64,000 nucleotides of DNA from Halichondria panicea (taxonomy: Eukaryota; Porifera; Demospongiae; Suberitida; Halichondriidae), in NCBI RefSeq assembly GCF_963675165.1, contig NC_087390.1:599001-663000 (forward strand). The letters are read 5' to 3'. Each line of letters starts with the position of its first letter. Within the stretch, counting starts at the first letter, position 1. The notes beneath the pieces were generated by a model, which was not told the origin of the DNA, did no database searches, and was given only the letters and a program-made list of their open reading frames with translations. A program made the position numbers and the translations under genes. Below are positions 1-10,779 of the stretch, in pieces.

Positions 1-1957
1 CAGGATTCTTCAATTTCCTTTCTTGATAAATGTTTACTTATACATCTGCACATTCTAGATTAACAAAATGCTTAACACACTGGAGAGGATATTTGTCATC
101 AGCAGGGAGAGCTCTTGTATCGTAAATACTAGTTAAGTATGATTGATAAATTCCTATTGCTTCATCTGGTTGGATGGTGGAACGATTATCGGATTTGGAT
201 TCTACAGTATAAAAGAATAATCATGAAGCGAAGGTAATAATACAGTGGAATCTTCAATAATGGGCCCTCCAAACTAAGTAAACTGTGAGAATTACAACAA
301 ATAGGACTGCGCTTCCACCCCCAAACTTTCAGAGTCTTACATGAACTAATGCAGCAATCCCTGAGATGGGTCCTTTACTCTATCACCACTCACACAAACT
401 ACCGATTAGCTAACTCACTGGTTGGTCCAGGAGTCGTTGTGGACAATTTCTTCTTAGATGGCCCAGGTGAAGTATCGTCATCTGCTATAATTATATATAC
501 AATTGACTGAAGTACATAAAGATAATAATATAAGTGTTCGTGATGAGTTGAACTATCCATTCACATAGTTAAGTACTGTTGACTATTCATGGAAATGCTT
601 ATAGTGTGGTCTATATTGCTAGTAGCCTCACAATTGTTCTACATATCTAAGTTACGTTCCTAGCTTTAGGCTACGGTATACTGATATTTATCAATAGAAA
701 AGGTCAAGGTTAGCCTCATGACTATTCATACCTGTACATGCCTCCTCTATAGCCTCAGCGACATCATTCCGTGCAACTGTTGGTGCTCTGAGACTTTGAC
801 ATATGTCAGAATAGGTGAGAGGGCCAGTCTTCAAGCGAGCAGATATCATTTCACGTAAGCAGTCCTTGTTCCTGTGACACTCATCTTTTATATCTTTGAG
901 GGTGCCAGGATCTAATCCCAGATCAAGTCCCAGGTCTAACCAGTCTCCAGCAGCTTTTATCAAGTTCTTGTAAACAAAATTCACATCACCGAGAGTCAGA
1001 ATTGAGCCTATAAAAATTACAACCAAATGATAAGTACACATGGTCATACACATGGTTTATGCAAGCATGTTCTCTGAGGAGCAATGTCATTGTGTATATT
1101 ATGTATCATAAGGAGACACCGCTTACCAAGCGTTGGTCCAGGGTTTGCTTCAACATCTCCTGACTGTAACAGTAAGCGGAATATCAGTAACAGTATATAC
1201 AGACTGAGAGTGGGGGGCCGATTAGTGCTCTGAGCTCTCACTTGGAACTTGATCGGCTTTTCTTGAGTATCAAAAACTAGAAAGTAAGAGTGACGTTTAT
1301 AATTATTGTGGCAGTAAATATATAATTGATTACCTGATGTGGTTGAGTTCCATTGTTTCCGAGGGTTCCATCTCACCAAGCAGGCAGTGATGAGTGAGTA
1401 GCAGGTGATAAGCACAGCTGACAGAATGAGAACGGCCAGTGCACTCCCCCTCCATCCCAGCTCACAAGGAAACACTCCGGTCCAACTCAAGTCAACCATA
1501 GGGCAAGCAGGACGTGGGGGAGCTGGGTAGAGTTACATAAAATTAATATATTCATGTGATGTGACATCACAATTGTGGTCATGAGATTCCGTGAATACCA
1601 AGCAATGCTGTTTAAAACCGACCTTTATATTATAATTATGCAGATTATATGATGTAGCCTATGCTTTGTAATATGCTCCGTATTAATATGCTCGGTATAA
1701 TTATACCAAAGTGTATGATAAGAAATGTTATGCAATTATTGGTGAGTATGCTTCACTGACTTACAGGAAAAAGTTTGTAAGAAGAGTATGTATCTGATGG
1801 TGACCATAATGAAGTAGAGTTGGTAGAGGACAGGGGTGATCAACACAGAGGCAAGGCTGGCTCTGAGCTGCCAACTAGGCTTAGGGAAAACCAGGGTAAC
1901 ATCATCGTCCAGATCATTTGAGAGATAACTGGCATGTCTCTGAGATGTCATCTTCAT
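1..1957 (-). pseudogene. NLR copy 0: membrane-2A-DEATH-NACHT gene, 3' part outside window, frameshifted
   Basis: Exons 5' to 3': 1765-1957, 1334-1522, 1127-1276, 732-1007, 419-484 and 1-201 (cut by the window edge). All junctions are GT/AG and phase 1. The first five exons are open and encode the same modules as the three intact copies: two membrane segments, a hydrophobic stretch ending in DVEANPGP, a DEATH domain and the PGP linker. In the last exon two extra bases (TA near position 41) shift the frame and give a TAA at 38-40, just after the LECADV motif and before the P-loop. This copy should therefore not make a NACHT protein, although the upstream 2A product could still be made. An error in the sequence is possible but less likely, because the three paralogues read through cleanly. 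Confidence 0.8.
1134..1157 (-). other. 2A-like ribosome-skipping motif DVEANPGP (copy 0)
   Basis: The motif fits the 2A consensus D-V/I-E-x-N-P-G-P. It is preceded by LLLQSG and a run of hydrophobic residues. Skipping would fall between the final Gly and Pro, releasing about 174 upstream residues. It lies in the 150-nt exon 1127-1276. Confidence 0.85.
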
Positions 1958-2193
1958 GGTTCTGTCAGAAGACCATGCAACTGTGCAGCTCCAAGATTCA
2001 AGACAAATAGTTGCTGAGAAGCTTTTTCTGTAGCGTTCAGTGCAGACTTAATGCCAGTCAGAACAAATAATCTTTGTTTAGCCTTGACCTTTTTGAACGA
2101 GACCCTCCCCTTTTTTTGCAACGATATTCATTCAATAATTTCTTTAATGATCTTTACCGTATACAACAATTTGGCTTGGAGTTGTCTCGTTCT
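1958..2193. promoter_or_regulatory. Short head-to-head intergenic region, NLR copy 0 / EAF fragment
   Basis: Only 236 bp separate the NLR start codon (minus) from the EAF start codon (plus), and the segment is retained beside every NLR copy. A shared bidirectional promoter is inferred. I see no clear TATA element. The minus side carries a further ATG (near 1976) followed soon by a stop, a possible short upstream ORF. Confidence 0.4.
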
Positions 2194-2307
2194 ATGGCTG
2201 AAGTTGCTTCTACTGAACAGCTCCAGTGAAACTGGGTCAGGAATACCGAGTCAAACTGGGCAAGAGCTTCACCTTCCCCAGGGAGAACGCCTATCACACC
2301 ATCAAAT
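2194..2307 (+). pseudogene. EAF-like (ELL-associated factor) exon 1, copy 1, frameshifted
   Basis: The intact version of this exon encodes an N-terminus containing GKSFTFPRENAYHTIK, matching the start of the EAF family N-terminal domain. EAF proteins bind ELL elongation factors in the nucleus. Here one C is missing in the CTCCC run, so the frame meets TGA after MAEVASTEQLQ. The donor at 2308 is intact. Exons 2 and 3 are missing: homology to the other copies continues to the exon 2 acceptor near 2553 and then switches to unrelated sequence. Confidence 0.7.
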
Positions 2308-2888
2308 GTGAGTCAGAGTTTCTTTAAGTCGATTTCTAGCATACTAAAAAAATAATATTGCCATTCATACATAGAGTTCATCTCCTTCAGTGAAGGATTA
2401 TATAAATCGGTATGGTAGGAAAACTGTAGTGGCGTGTCTCCATCCCCTTAGCCTTAATATAATGTCTAATGATTTTTACCAAATTTGTACACAACACTGA
2501 TGTGAATCATTTAGTGACTGACATTAGTATTGTTGATGGCCACTGTATCAGTAGCCTCGATTCCAGGCCGCACTTCATCAGGGAAGTGGGCCTGGTATCG
2601 ATATCGACTGCTTGCGCATGCGCTAATATCCCCCGGTATCTGGGGGCTTTGGATAACATCGTATATGCTCAGTAAAACAATGACATCATAATGGGCAGAG
2701 TACTGCAGGACAGGTGTGTGATGATTGAGTAACTTTAAAACAGTACACCGACCAAAAAACCATATTTGCCAGCAATTATACACATGCACACTGTAGGGAA
2801 GCACCCTAATATTGATGACTACTCACTAAATTAATACACTCCATGACTTAGTAGTTTCACACCCTTACACCTCACACCCCTCACCCCT
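2308..2888. other. Rearranged EAF intron and junction sequence
   Basis: EAF intron 1 runs to about 2553. It is followed by unique sequence with GC-rich CGCATGCGC and CCCCCGG stretches, then a stray tail of the mutase exon at 2700-2714. The same junction recurs at 31.9-32.0 kb, so the rearrangement predates one duplication step. I see no gene here. Confidence 0.5.
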
Positions 2889-2991
2889 CAGTACAATGCC
2901 ATTTCTGGCTACCACATCATGGAGGCTGGTACTGACCCTGTGCTGGAGTTGGCCTTCACTGTGGCCGATGGGCTAGAGTACTGCAGGACAG
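2889..2991 (+). pseudogene. Methylmalonyl-CoA mutase exon fragment 1
   Basis: Encodes [14 protein letters not shown], then [21 protein letters not shown], followed by a GT donor. This matches an internal exon of mitochondrial methylmalonyl-CoA mutase, around the conserved SGYHMxEAGAD segment of the substrate-binding barrel. The splice acceptor and first residues seen in the other copies are missing, and GCT is changed to ACT (A to T). No other mutase exon lies nearby. Confidence 0.7.
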
Positions 2992-4802
2992 GTGTGTGAG
3001 GGGTGTGGGGTGTGAGGGTGTGAAACTACTAAGCCATGGAGTCGAGTTATTAATTTAGTGAGGAGTCATCAATATTAGGGTGCTTCCCTACAGTGTGCAT
3101 GTGTATAATTGCTAGCAAATATGGTTTTTTGGCCCGTGTACTGTTTTAAAGTTACTCAATCATTGTGATGTGATTCGTTGAAGGCACATATTCGTACTTA
3201 TAGATAGATTTTAGTGCGTATCTTGTGTTAGAAGGTCCGTGTTAGAAGGTCAAGGCCATTATTCACATACTTAGGAATAAATTCATTTAGTTTGCTATAC
3301 TCCCCTTTGAGACCTCATACTTTGACACTGATCCCAATAAGGGGAGGGTAAGTGCCAGTCAGTCTGGCTGTTCAAAGTGTGGTTGTAGATCAGAAGGTCA
3401 GGGCCATTATTCATAGATTAGGCATAATGGTTTGCTGTACTCCCCTTTGAGACCTCATACTTTGAATGTATTTACACTGATCCCAATAAGGGGTGTGTGC
3501 GCTAGACTAATCAGGGTTTCATCTAGTAGGGGGCTGGGGGCGGAAGCTTACCCCCCAAAAGAGAGGGGAAAATAGGGAAGAGAGGGAGTTTGAGTACTAG
3601 ACCCAACAATATCTAGACAGGTCTTTTGCTAGAGGATAATTGGTCATCATCCATCATCTAGTCTTACCACAAATCTATTCATTGCTTTTGGTAGTACATG
3701 TGGTTTCTGGTGTATACTTGCACAATTACAAGCCAGCATACCAAGAGTAGGGCTGTCCCAACAAAATTTGCTATTAGCAATTTTTCTTCCTATTATACTC
3801 AATCATTGTGATGTGATTCGTTGAAGGCACATTTTCGTACTTATTATAGATAGATTTTAGTGCGTATCTTGTGTTAGAAGGTCAAGGCCATTATTCACAT
3901 ACTTAGGAATAAATTCATTTGGTTTGCTATACTCCCCTTTGAGACCTCATACATGTACTTTGACACTGATCCCAATAAGGGGAGGGTAAGTGCCAGTCAG
4001 TCTGTTCAAAATAGCTGTATAGCTTTATCATAGTACTATGCATAATTACCCGAGGCTGTACCGTGGCCAGCGGGTATAGTAGTCATCTGGTTTGTTTGTT
4101 TGTGTGTGGCACAAGAGTCTGCTTCTGCGTTTACAGCATGGATAGCCTTCACCCAACAAGTTAATACGTAGTTGCAGATTTTGATATAAAACCTCGTTGT
4201 CGAATATAAGTAAGCAAAACTAAGAAGCTTAAACTTGCATGTTGGCAGCTAGCTAACTAACTACACGCGGCCTTTATTCGAGGTACCCTTCTTATTTACA
4301 GCTGAAGTGATCCCGTACCAAGAACAATGGAACAGGGTCGCTAATAGAAAGCTAAAATTATGATTGTGGTTGTTGCTTATAATTATTATCCTAGCCCCAG
4401 AGCATACCCCACAGGAGCTATACTGAGACTCTAGGCTTCTTTGCTGACTTTGCTGTGATCCTAGTCCAGTACACTACTAAACTCCATTCTCAAAACTTTC
4501 AGCCTCTAGACTTTAATTGCTCCCGTACGTTACTTGCTGCTTAGCCTGCTTACATAACACCCTTAATTCTGATTTATGTGAACAGCCGAGGGTTAGCACT
4601 TAGTGCTCTAGTTAAACTTAACGTACTGAAGTTATGGCTGTTGAAAGATACATGTATGTTTAACTACAACCCCCCTCCGTTTATTCAATGGTTCGGGGAC
4701 TCTTTCATCTGCTATAACTTGAATTCCAGGTATCCTGAAATGTTAGAAAGAAACCTTTCATATTTGAGAGATAAAAAAGCAATTCTTATTTCTGCTGCTA
4801 CC
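2992..4802. other. Non-coding part of the CPVL/mutase repeat unit
   Basis: Holds two copies of a roughly 200-bp direct repeat (about 3171-3375 and 3801-4010) with the internal motif ACTCCCCTTTGAGACCTCAT, plus a shorter related piece at 3380-3500. Then comes conserved unique sequence, and at about 4630-4780 both arms of a palindromic dispersed repeat. Open frames here recur only because the unit is duplicated. No supported gene. Confidence 0.5.

Positions 4803-4836
<34 letters not shown>
4803..4836. repeat. (CA)n microsatellite
   Basis: Uninterrupted CA dinucleotides, about 350 bp upstream of CPVL exon A. The same position carries a CA tract in the other CPVL copies. Confidence 0.9.
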
Positions 4837-4837
<1 letters not shown>

Positions 4838-4949
4838 ACATCTATTTAATGCCTGTTCCCCATTCCCAACACTCCCATCACCACCACAAAACCTCTAGAC
4901 AATTCCTGAGGTTTATATCACCTCAACCAAGCAACCTACATTTATACAG

Positions 4950-4951
<2 letters not shown>

Positions 4952-5005
<54 letters not shown>

Positions 5006-5072
5006 CCCACACACACACACACACCCACACACGCACGCACACACCCACACCCACACACACACACACACACAT

Positions 5073-5123
<51 letters not shown>
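4952..5123. repeat. Long (CA)n tract forming the 3' splice site region of CPVL exon A
   Basis: About 170 bp of CA repeats with occasional CG or CC variants, ending directly in CACAG, the acceptor of the next exon. Confidence 0.9.
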
Positions 5124-5124
<1 letters not shown>

Positions 5125-5125
<1 letters not shown>

Positions 5126-5682
5126 GACGGACGCAAGTGATGATGAATGCGTACGCTGATCTTGTGTTCCAGTTTAGAATGGCTAACGAGAACCAAGCCG
5201 CTTACATTTATTCAAGGACCAACACGGCTGTGCAGTACATCAAAGCTGAACGGTTTTACGATGGCTTCAAGGTACACACACTATACACAGCATCAGAACT
5301 CTAGTCACAGAGGCAACTCTAGTACTCAGTACCTGTACAGGAACCAACTACTGAAGCCACTGACTAACTACAATGTATGTGCATCACGTACCCCCTCTCG
5401 TCCACCAGGGTTCAGTACCTAGCAGTTAGTGAACATTGTAGCCAGCTCTATGCTTGTCTAAGCTATTACTCAACGCAGCTGTTACGGTTTATTCGGTGGC
5501 CAATTCACAGAAGCTCAGCATCCAAAATCCATTTCACATTCTCAAAGTAGGTATAACATGTTTGTGCCGACTGTTGCAGATTTTTGATGCTCTGCTCAAC
5601 GGAGATCTGATACCGTATCCTACGTACTTGTACAACATCACTGGATCCACCAACTACTACAACATTCTCAGGACCTCGCTAG
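5125..5682 (+). pseudogene. CPVL-like serine carboxypeptidase fragment 1 (exons A+B)
   Basis: Exon A (5125-5271) encodes [17 protein letters not shown] through YDGFK. Exon B (5580-5682) encodes IFDALLNGDLIPYPTYLYN, then ITGSTNYYNILRTSL. The junction is phase 0 and B ends in phase 1. Both match consecutive parts of vertebrate CPVL, an S10-family carboxypeptidase (substrate-binding side, before the catalytic Asp and His). Exons for the signal peptide, the catalytic Ser, the Asp and the His are absent. An exon C remnant starts at 6454 and breaks after about 13 bases. Both exons are in frame, but the fragment cannot encode an enzyme. Confidence 0.75.
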
Positions 5683-6758
5683 GTACACGTATGTTGATAG
5701 AGTATGTCAGAAAGTGTTGGATAGAAGTATACAGTCCTGTTTGGAGTGGTATATACTCTTTTTACCTATACGTAGTGTACTGAACATTCTACTGTATTAT
5801 TTATCTTATGTTGGTACATACTTAACCAGTGTTTGGTTAAAGGGCTCTTGTTTGAGTAGCTAATTGAATTTGGGAATCTGTACAAGTTAAGTTGTGTGTA
5901 TGGATTGAATTTGGGGAAGTCCTGGACTATACAATTATCTCTATTGTGGTCATGTACTGTGTTAGAGGCCATTATTGAGAAGCTGTGTGCATGGCAAATA
6001 GTGGCAAGAAAGATTAGCAGTAATACATGCTGCCCCTCCCCCAAGCCATAGTCTAGCCTGCCACCCTGTTTGAACTTTACACTGGAGGAAACACTGACTT
6101 AAGTATTGTAGGGTGTTGTTGAAATGTCATGCCCTGGGGTGATTGGTTTCTCCCTGTGTGTATACTTGTGTAAGGAAACCAATCTATAGCTGTCACCCCT
6201 TGCAAGGGCAGACCAACAGTGGCTATAATAAAGAGGTGGTCTGGTTCAAACACATGCTATAGAGACTCTGAAGCTTGTTAACCTGGCTGTATTGTAAAGG
6301 GTGCCTGATTATAGGCTGACCACAATAGACAAGTTTCACTGCATTTAATTTAGTTACAGTATAAGAACTGTAGAGGGCAATTGCTGACATTTTGGTCATG
6401 CAAATTGATTATTTAAGACAGTTCTTCACATGCAATATTTCTTATTCGTCCAGCCTCCCCTGATTTTGATTGATCCCCTGATTTGATTGAATTTGGGGAA
6501 GCCCTGGACTATACAATTATCTCTAGCGCTTTAGTGCAAGGCTAACTCATATGTTGAATAGAAAGTTTGTGTGAACAGATGATGCTATGAAAGATCCTGA
6601 AGAGACTGCAACAGCCTTTAATGTGAAGAAGCTTTAGTTTGCTAATCCACGAACCAAAATCCAAGAGATCGTGGCTAGAAGCCTATAGAAGCTGTCAGTT
6701 TTTGTTGCATTGCAACCGTTGATCAGTTACAGCTGGAATACACACACACACACACACA

Positions 6759-6797
<39 letters not shown>

Positions 6798-6951
6798 ACA
6801 CACACACACACAGTCAGCTTTACCGTATCACTCGTGCGGCTAGGCCTCGAGGCATAATAAGGGGAGGGTAAGCGTCAGTCGTCTGGCTGTTCATATGGTT
6901 GTAGATCAGACCATTCCACACCATAGTACGTACCTTCCTCTCTGTGTGCAG
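5683..6951. other. CPVL intron B, broken exon C remnant and CA repeat before the mutase exon
   Basis: Follows the conserved intron found in all CPVL copies. Near 6467 the exon C homology switches to a second copy of intron sequence (GATTGAATTTGGGGAAG). A CA/GACA microsatellite lies at 6739-6812. No gene. Confidence 0.5.
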
Positions 6952-7063
6952 CATATGCCTCAGTACAATGCCATTTCTGGCTACCACATCATGGAGGCTG
7001 GTGCTGACCCTGTGCTGGAGTTGGCCTTCACTGTGGCCGATGGGCTAGACTACTGCAGGACAG
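6952..7063 (+). pseudogene. Methylmalonyl-CoA mutase exon fragment 2
   Basis: Complete 112-nt exon with acceptor TGTGTGCAG and donor GTGTGT. It enters in phase 0 and leaves in phase 1, and reads [20 protein letters not shown] then [18 protein letters not shown]. One substitution (E to D) relative to the other copies. Isolated: neighbouring mutase exons are missing and the flanks are CPVL sequence. Confidence 0.75.
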
Positions 7064-8848
7064 GTGTGTGAGGGGTGTGGGGTGTGAGGGTGTGAAACTA
7101 CTAAGCCATGGAGTCGAGTATATTAATTTAGTGAGGAGTCATTAGGGTGCTTCCCTACAGTATAATTGCTGGCAAATAATATTATGGTTTTTGGTCCGTA
7201 TACTGTTTTAAAGTTACTCAATCATTGTGAGATGTGATTCGTTGAAGGCACATATTCGTACTTATAGATAGATTTTAGTGCGTATCTTGTGTTAGAAGGT
7301 CAAGGCCATTATTCACATACTTAGGAATAAATTCATTTGGTTTGCTATACTCCCCTTTGAGACCTCATACTTTGACACTGATCCCAATAAGGGGAGGGTA
7401 AGTGCCAGTCAGTCTGGCTGTTCAAAGTGTGGTTGTAGATCAGAAGGTCAGGGCCATTATTCATAGATTTAGGGATAATGGTTTGCTTTACTCCCCTTTG
7501 AGACCTCATACTTTTGAATGTATTCACACTGATCCCAATAAGGGGTGTGTGCGCCAGACTAATCAGGGTTTCATCTAGTAGGGGGGGGAAGCTTACCCCC
7601 CAAAAGAGAGAGGAAAATAGGGAAGAGAGGGAGTTTGAGTACTAGACCCAACAATATCTAGACAGGTCTTTTGCTAGAGGATAATTTGTCATCATCCATC
7701 ATCTAGTCTTACCACAGATCTGCTTTTGGTAGTATACATGTGGTTTCTGGTGCATAATTACAAAACAAGCCAGCATACCAAGTAGGGCTGTCCCAAAAAA
7801 TTTGCCTATTAGCAATTTTTCTTCCTATTATACTCAATCATTGTGATGTGATTCGTTGAAGGCACATATTCGTACTTATAGATAGATTTTAGTGCGTATC
7901 TTGTGTTAGAAGGTCAAGGCCATTACTTAGGAATAAATTCATTTGGTTTGCTATACTCCCCTTTGAGACCTCATACTTTGACACTGATCCCAATAAGGGG
8001 AGGGTAAGCGCCAGTCAGTCTGTTCAAAATAGCTGTATAGCTTTATCATAGTACTATGCATAATTACCCGAGGCTGTGCCGTGGCCAGCGGGTATAGTAG
8101 TCATCTGGTTTGTTTGTTTATGTGTGGCACAAGAGTCTGCTTCTGCGTTTACAGCATAGATAGCCTTCACCCAACAAGTTAATACGTAGTTGCAGATTTT
8201 GATATAAAGCCTCGTTGTCGAATATAAGCGAGCAAAACTAAGAAGCTTAAACTTGCACGTTGGCAGCTAGCTAACTAACTACACGCGGCCTTTATTCGAG
8301 GTACCCTACTTATTTACAGCTGAAGTGATCCCGTACCAAGAACAATGGAACAGGGTCGCTAATAGAAAGCTAAAATTATGATTGTGGTTGTTGCTTATAA
8401 TTATTATCCTAGCCCCAGAGCATACCCCACAGGAGCTATACTGAGACTCTAGGCTTCTTTGCTGACTTTGCTGTGATCCTAGTCCAGTGCACTACTAAAC
8501 TCCATTCTCAAAACTTTCAGCCTCTAGACTTTAATTGCTCCCGTACGTTACTTGCTGCTTAGCCTGCTTACATAACACCCTTAATTCTGATTTATGTGAA
8601 CAGCCGAGGGTTAGCACTTAGTGCTCTAGTTAAACTTAACGTACTGAAGTTATGGCTGTTGAAAGATACATGTATGTTTAACTACAACCCCCCTCCGTTT
8701 ATTCAATGGTTCGGGGACTCTTTCATCTGCCATAACTTGAATTCCAGGTATCCAATTTCAACGCTTTTCAGATTGTCTGAAAGCTTAGAAAGAGACCTTT
8801 CATATTTGAGAGATAAAAAAGCAATTCTTATTTCTGCTGCTACCTCAC
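7064..8848. other. Non-coding part of the second CPVL/mutase unit
   Basis: Near-duplicate of 2992-4802: direct repeats at about 7212-7420 and 7836-8025, then palindromic repeat arms at about 8650-8810. No supported gene. Confidence 0.5.
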
Positions 8849-8879
8849 ACACACACACACACACACACGCGCACGCGCA

Positions 8880-8924
<45 letters not shown>
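8849..8924. repeat. (CA)n microsatellite with CG interruptions
   Basis: CA dinucleotides with a central CGCGCACGCGCACAAA interruption. The same interruption occurs at 60985-61050, linking the two units. Confidence 0.9.
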
Positions 8925-8926
<2 letters not shown>

Positions 8927-9051
8927 GTTTAATGCCTGTTCCCCATTCCCAACACTCCCATCGCCACCACAAAACCTCTAGACAATTCCTGAGGTTTATT
9001 ATCATAAAATCACCTCAACCAAGCAACCTACATTTATACAGATAAGACACC

Positions 9052-9085
<34 letters not shown>

Positions 9086-9086
9086 G

Positions 9087-10470
9087 GGACGGACGCAAGT
9101 GATGATGAATGCGTACGCTGATCTTGTGTTCCAGTTTAGAATGGCTGACGAGAACCAAGCCGCTTACATTTATTCAAGGACCAACACGGCTGTGCAGTAC
9201 ATCAAAGCTGAATGGTTTTACGATGGCTTCAAGGTACACACACTATACACAGCATCAGAACTCTAGTCACAGAGGCAACTCTAGTACTCAGTATACCTGT
9301 ACAGGAACCAACTACTGAAGCCACTGACTAACTACAATGTATGTGCATCACGTACCCCCTCTCGTCCACCAGGGTTCAGTACCTAGCAGTTAGTGAACAT
9401 TGTAGCCAGCTGTGTGCTTGTCTAAGCTATTACTCAACGCAGCTGTTACGGTTTATTCGGTGGCCAATTCACAGAAGCTCAGCATCCAAAATCCATTTGA
9501 CATTCTCAAAGTAGGTATAACATGTTTGTGCCGACTGTTGCAGATTTTTGATGCTCTGCTCAACGGAGATCTGATACCGTATCCTACGTACTTGTACAAC
9601 ATCACTGGATCCACCAACTACTACAACATTCTCAGGACCTCGCTAGGTACACGTATGTTGATAGAGTATGTCAGAAAGTGTTGGATAGAAGTATACAGTC
9701 CTGTTTGGAGTGGTATATACTCTTTTTACCTATACGTAGTGTACTGAACATTCTACTGTATTATTTATCTTATGTTGGTACATACTTAACCAGTGTTTGG
9801 TTAAAGGGCTCTTGTTTGAGTAGCTGATTGAATTTGGGAATCTGTACAAGTTAAGTTGTGTGTATGGATTGAATTTGGGGAAGTCCTGGACTATACAATT
9901 ATCTCTATTGTGGTCATGTACTGTGTTAGAGGACATTGAGAAGCTGTGTGCATGGCAAATAATGGCAAGAAAGATTAGCAGTAATACATGCTGCCCCTCC
10001 CCCAAGCCATAGTCTAGCCTGCCACCCTGTTTGAACTTTACACTGGGGGAAACACTGACTTAAGTATTGTAGGGTGTTGTTGAAATGTCATGCCCTGGGG
10101 TGATTGGTTTCTCCCTGTGTGTATACTTGTGTAAGGAAACCAATCTATAGCTGTCACCCCTTGCAAGGGTAGACCAACAGTGGCTATAATAAACAGGTGG
10201 TCTGGTTCAAACACATGCTATGGAGACTCTGAAGCTTGTTAACCTGGCTGTATTGTAAAGGGTGCCTGATTATAGGCTGACCACAAGAGACAAGTTTCAC
10301 TGCATTTAATTTAGTTACAGTATAAGAACTGTAGAGGGCAATTGCTGACATTTTGGTCATGCAAATTGATTATTTAAGACAGTTCTTCACATGCAATATT
10401 TCTTATTCGTCCAGCCTCCCCTGATTTTAACTACTACGTTCCCTTCATCAACACCACTGACATCAGACGA
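9087..10470 (+). pseudogene. CPVL-like fragment 2 (exons A, B and a truncated C)
   Basis: Exon A 9087-9233 and exon B 9544-9646 are open. Exon A again starts right after a (CA)n tract ending CACAG. Exon C begins at 10415 and reads SPDFNYYVPFINTTDIRR, then homology stops at about 10470, the left edge of the formin/cyclophilin island. The exons containing the catalytic Asp and His are lost. Confidence 0.75.
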
Positions 10471-10683
10471 TGATCTTTACCATATATTTACTTTGTTCTT
10501 TGTCATGTGTAAACTGTTCATAATAATGTTCATCCCTGCTTCAAGTATATGAACTGCACTATATATAGTAAATCTCACAATGTCATACATGTACATGTGC
10601 ATACTTATAATTATATTCTTGCATATGCCAACTTGTTATAGTAATACGGTAAAGCATGGGTCATCAACGAACATACAATACAT

Positions 10684-10689
10684 TTTATT
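10684..10689 (-). terminator. Possible polyadenylation signal AATAAA of the formin gene
   Basis: AATAAA on the minus strand about 90 nt past the formin stop codon. Seen directly; its use is inferred. Confidence 0.4.
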
Positions 10690-10779
10690 ACATGTATAAT
10701 TATATGAATTGAGCAAAGAAACACAAAATGCACAGAAGACAATAACGGTGAATGAAATGATTTTAGCTAGCTATACAGA

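Noticed and set aside
2511-2804. Minus-strand 97-residue frame overlapping the EAF/mutase junction
   Set aside because: No domain, not conserved in unit 3 because of the MITE insertion, and spans a rearrangement breakpoint.
4578-4898. Repeated open frame beginning NSRGLALSALVKL (also 8.6, 33.5, 60.7 kb)
   Set aside because: Lies in the palindromic repeat and CA tract, has no ATG start (GTG) and no recognisable domain.
5454-5783. A 109-111 residue open frame conserved in all eight CPVL copies
   Set aside because: It reads through intron sequence on both sides of exon B. Its conservation follows from recent duplication, and the CPVL match is limited to exon B with proper splice sites.
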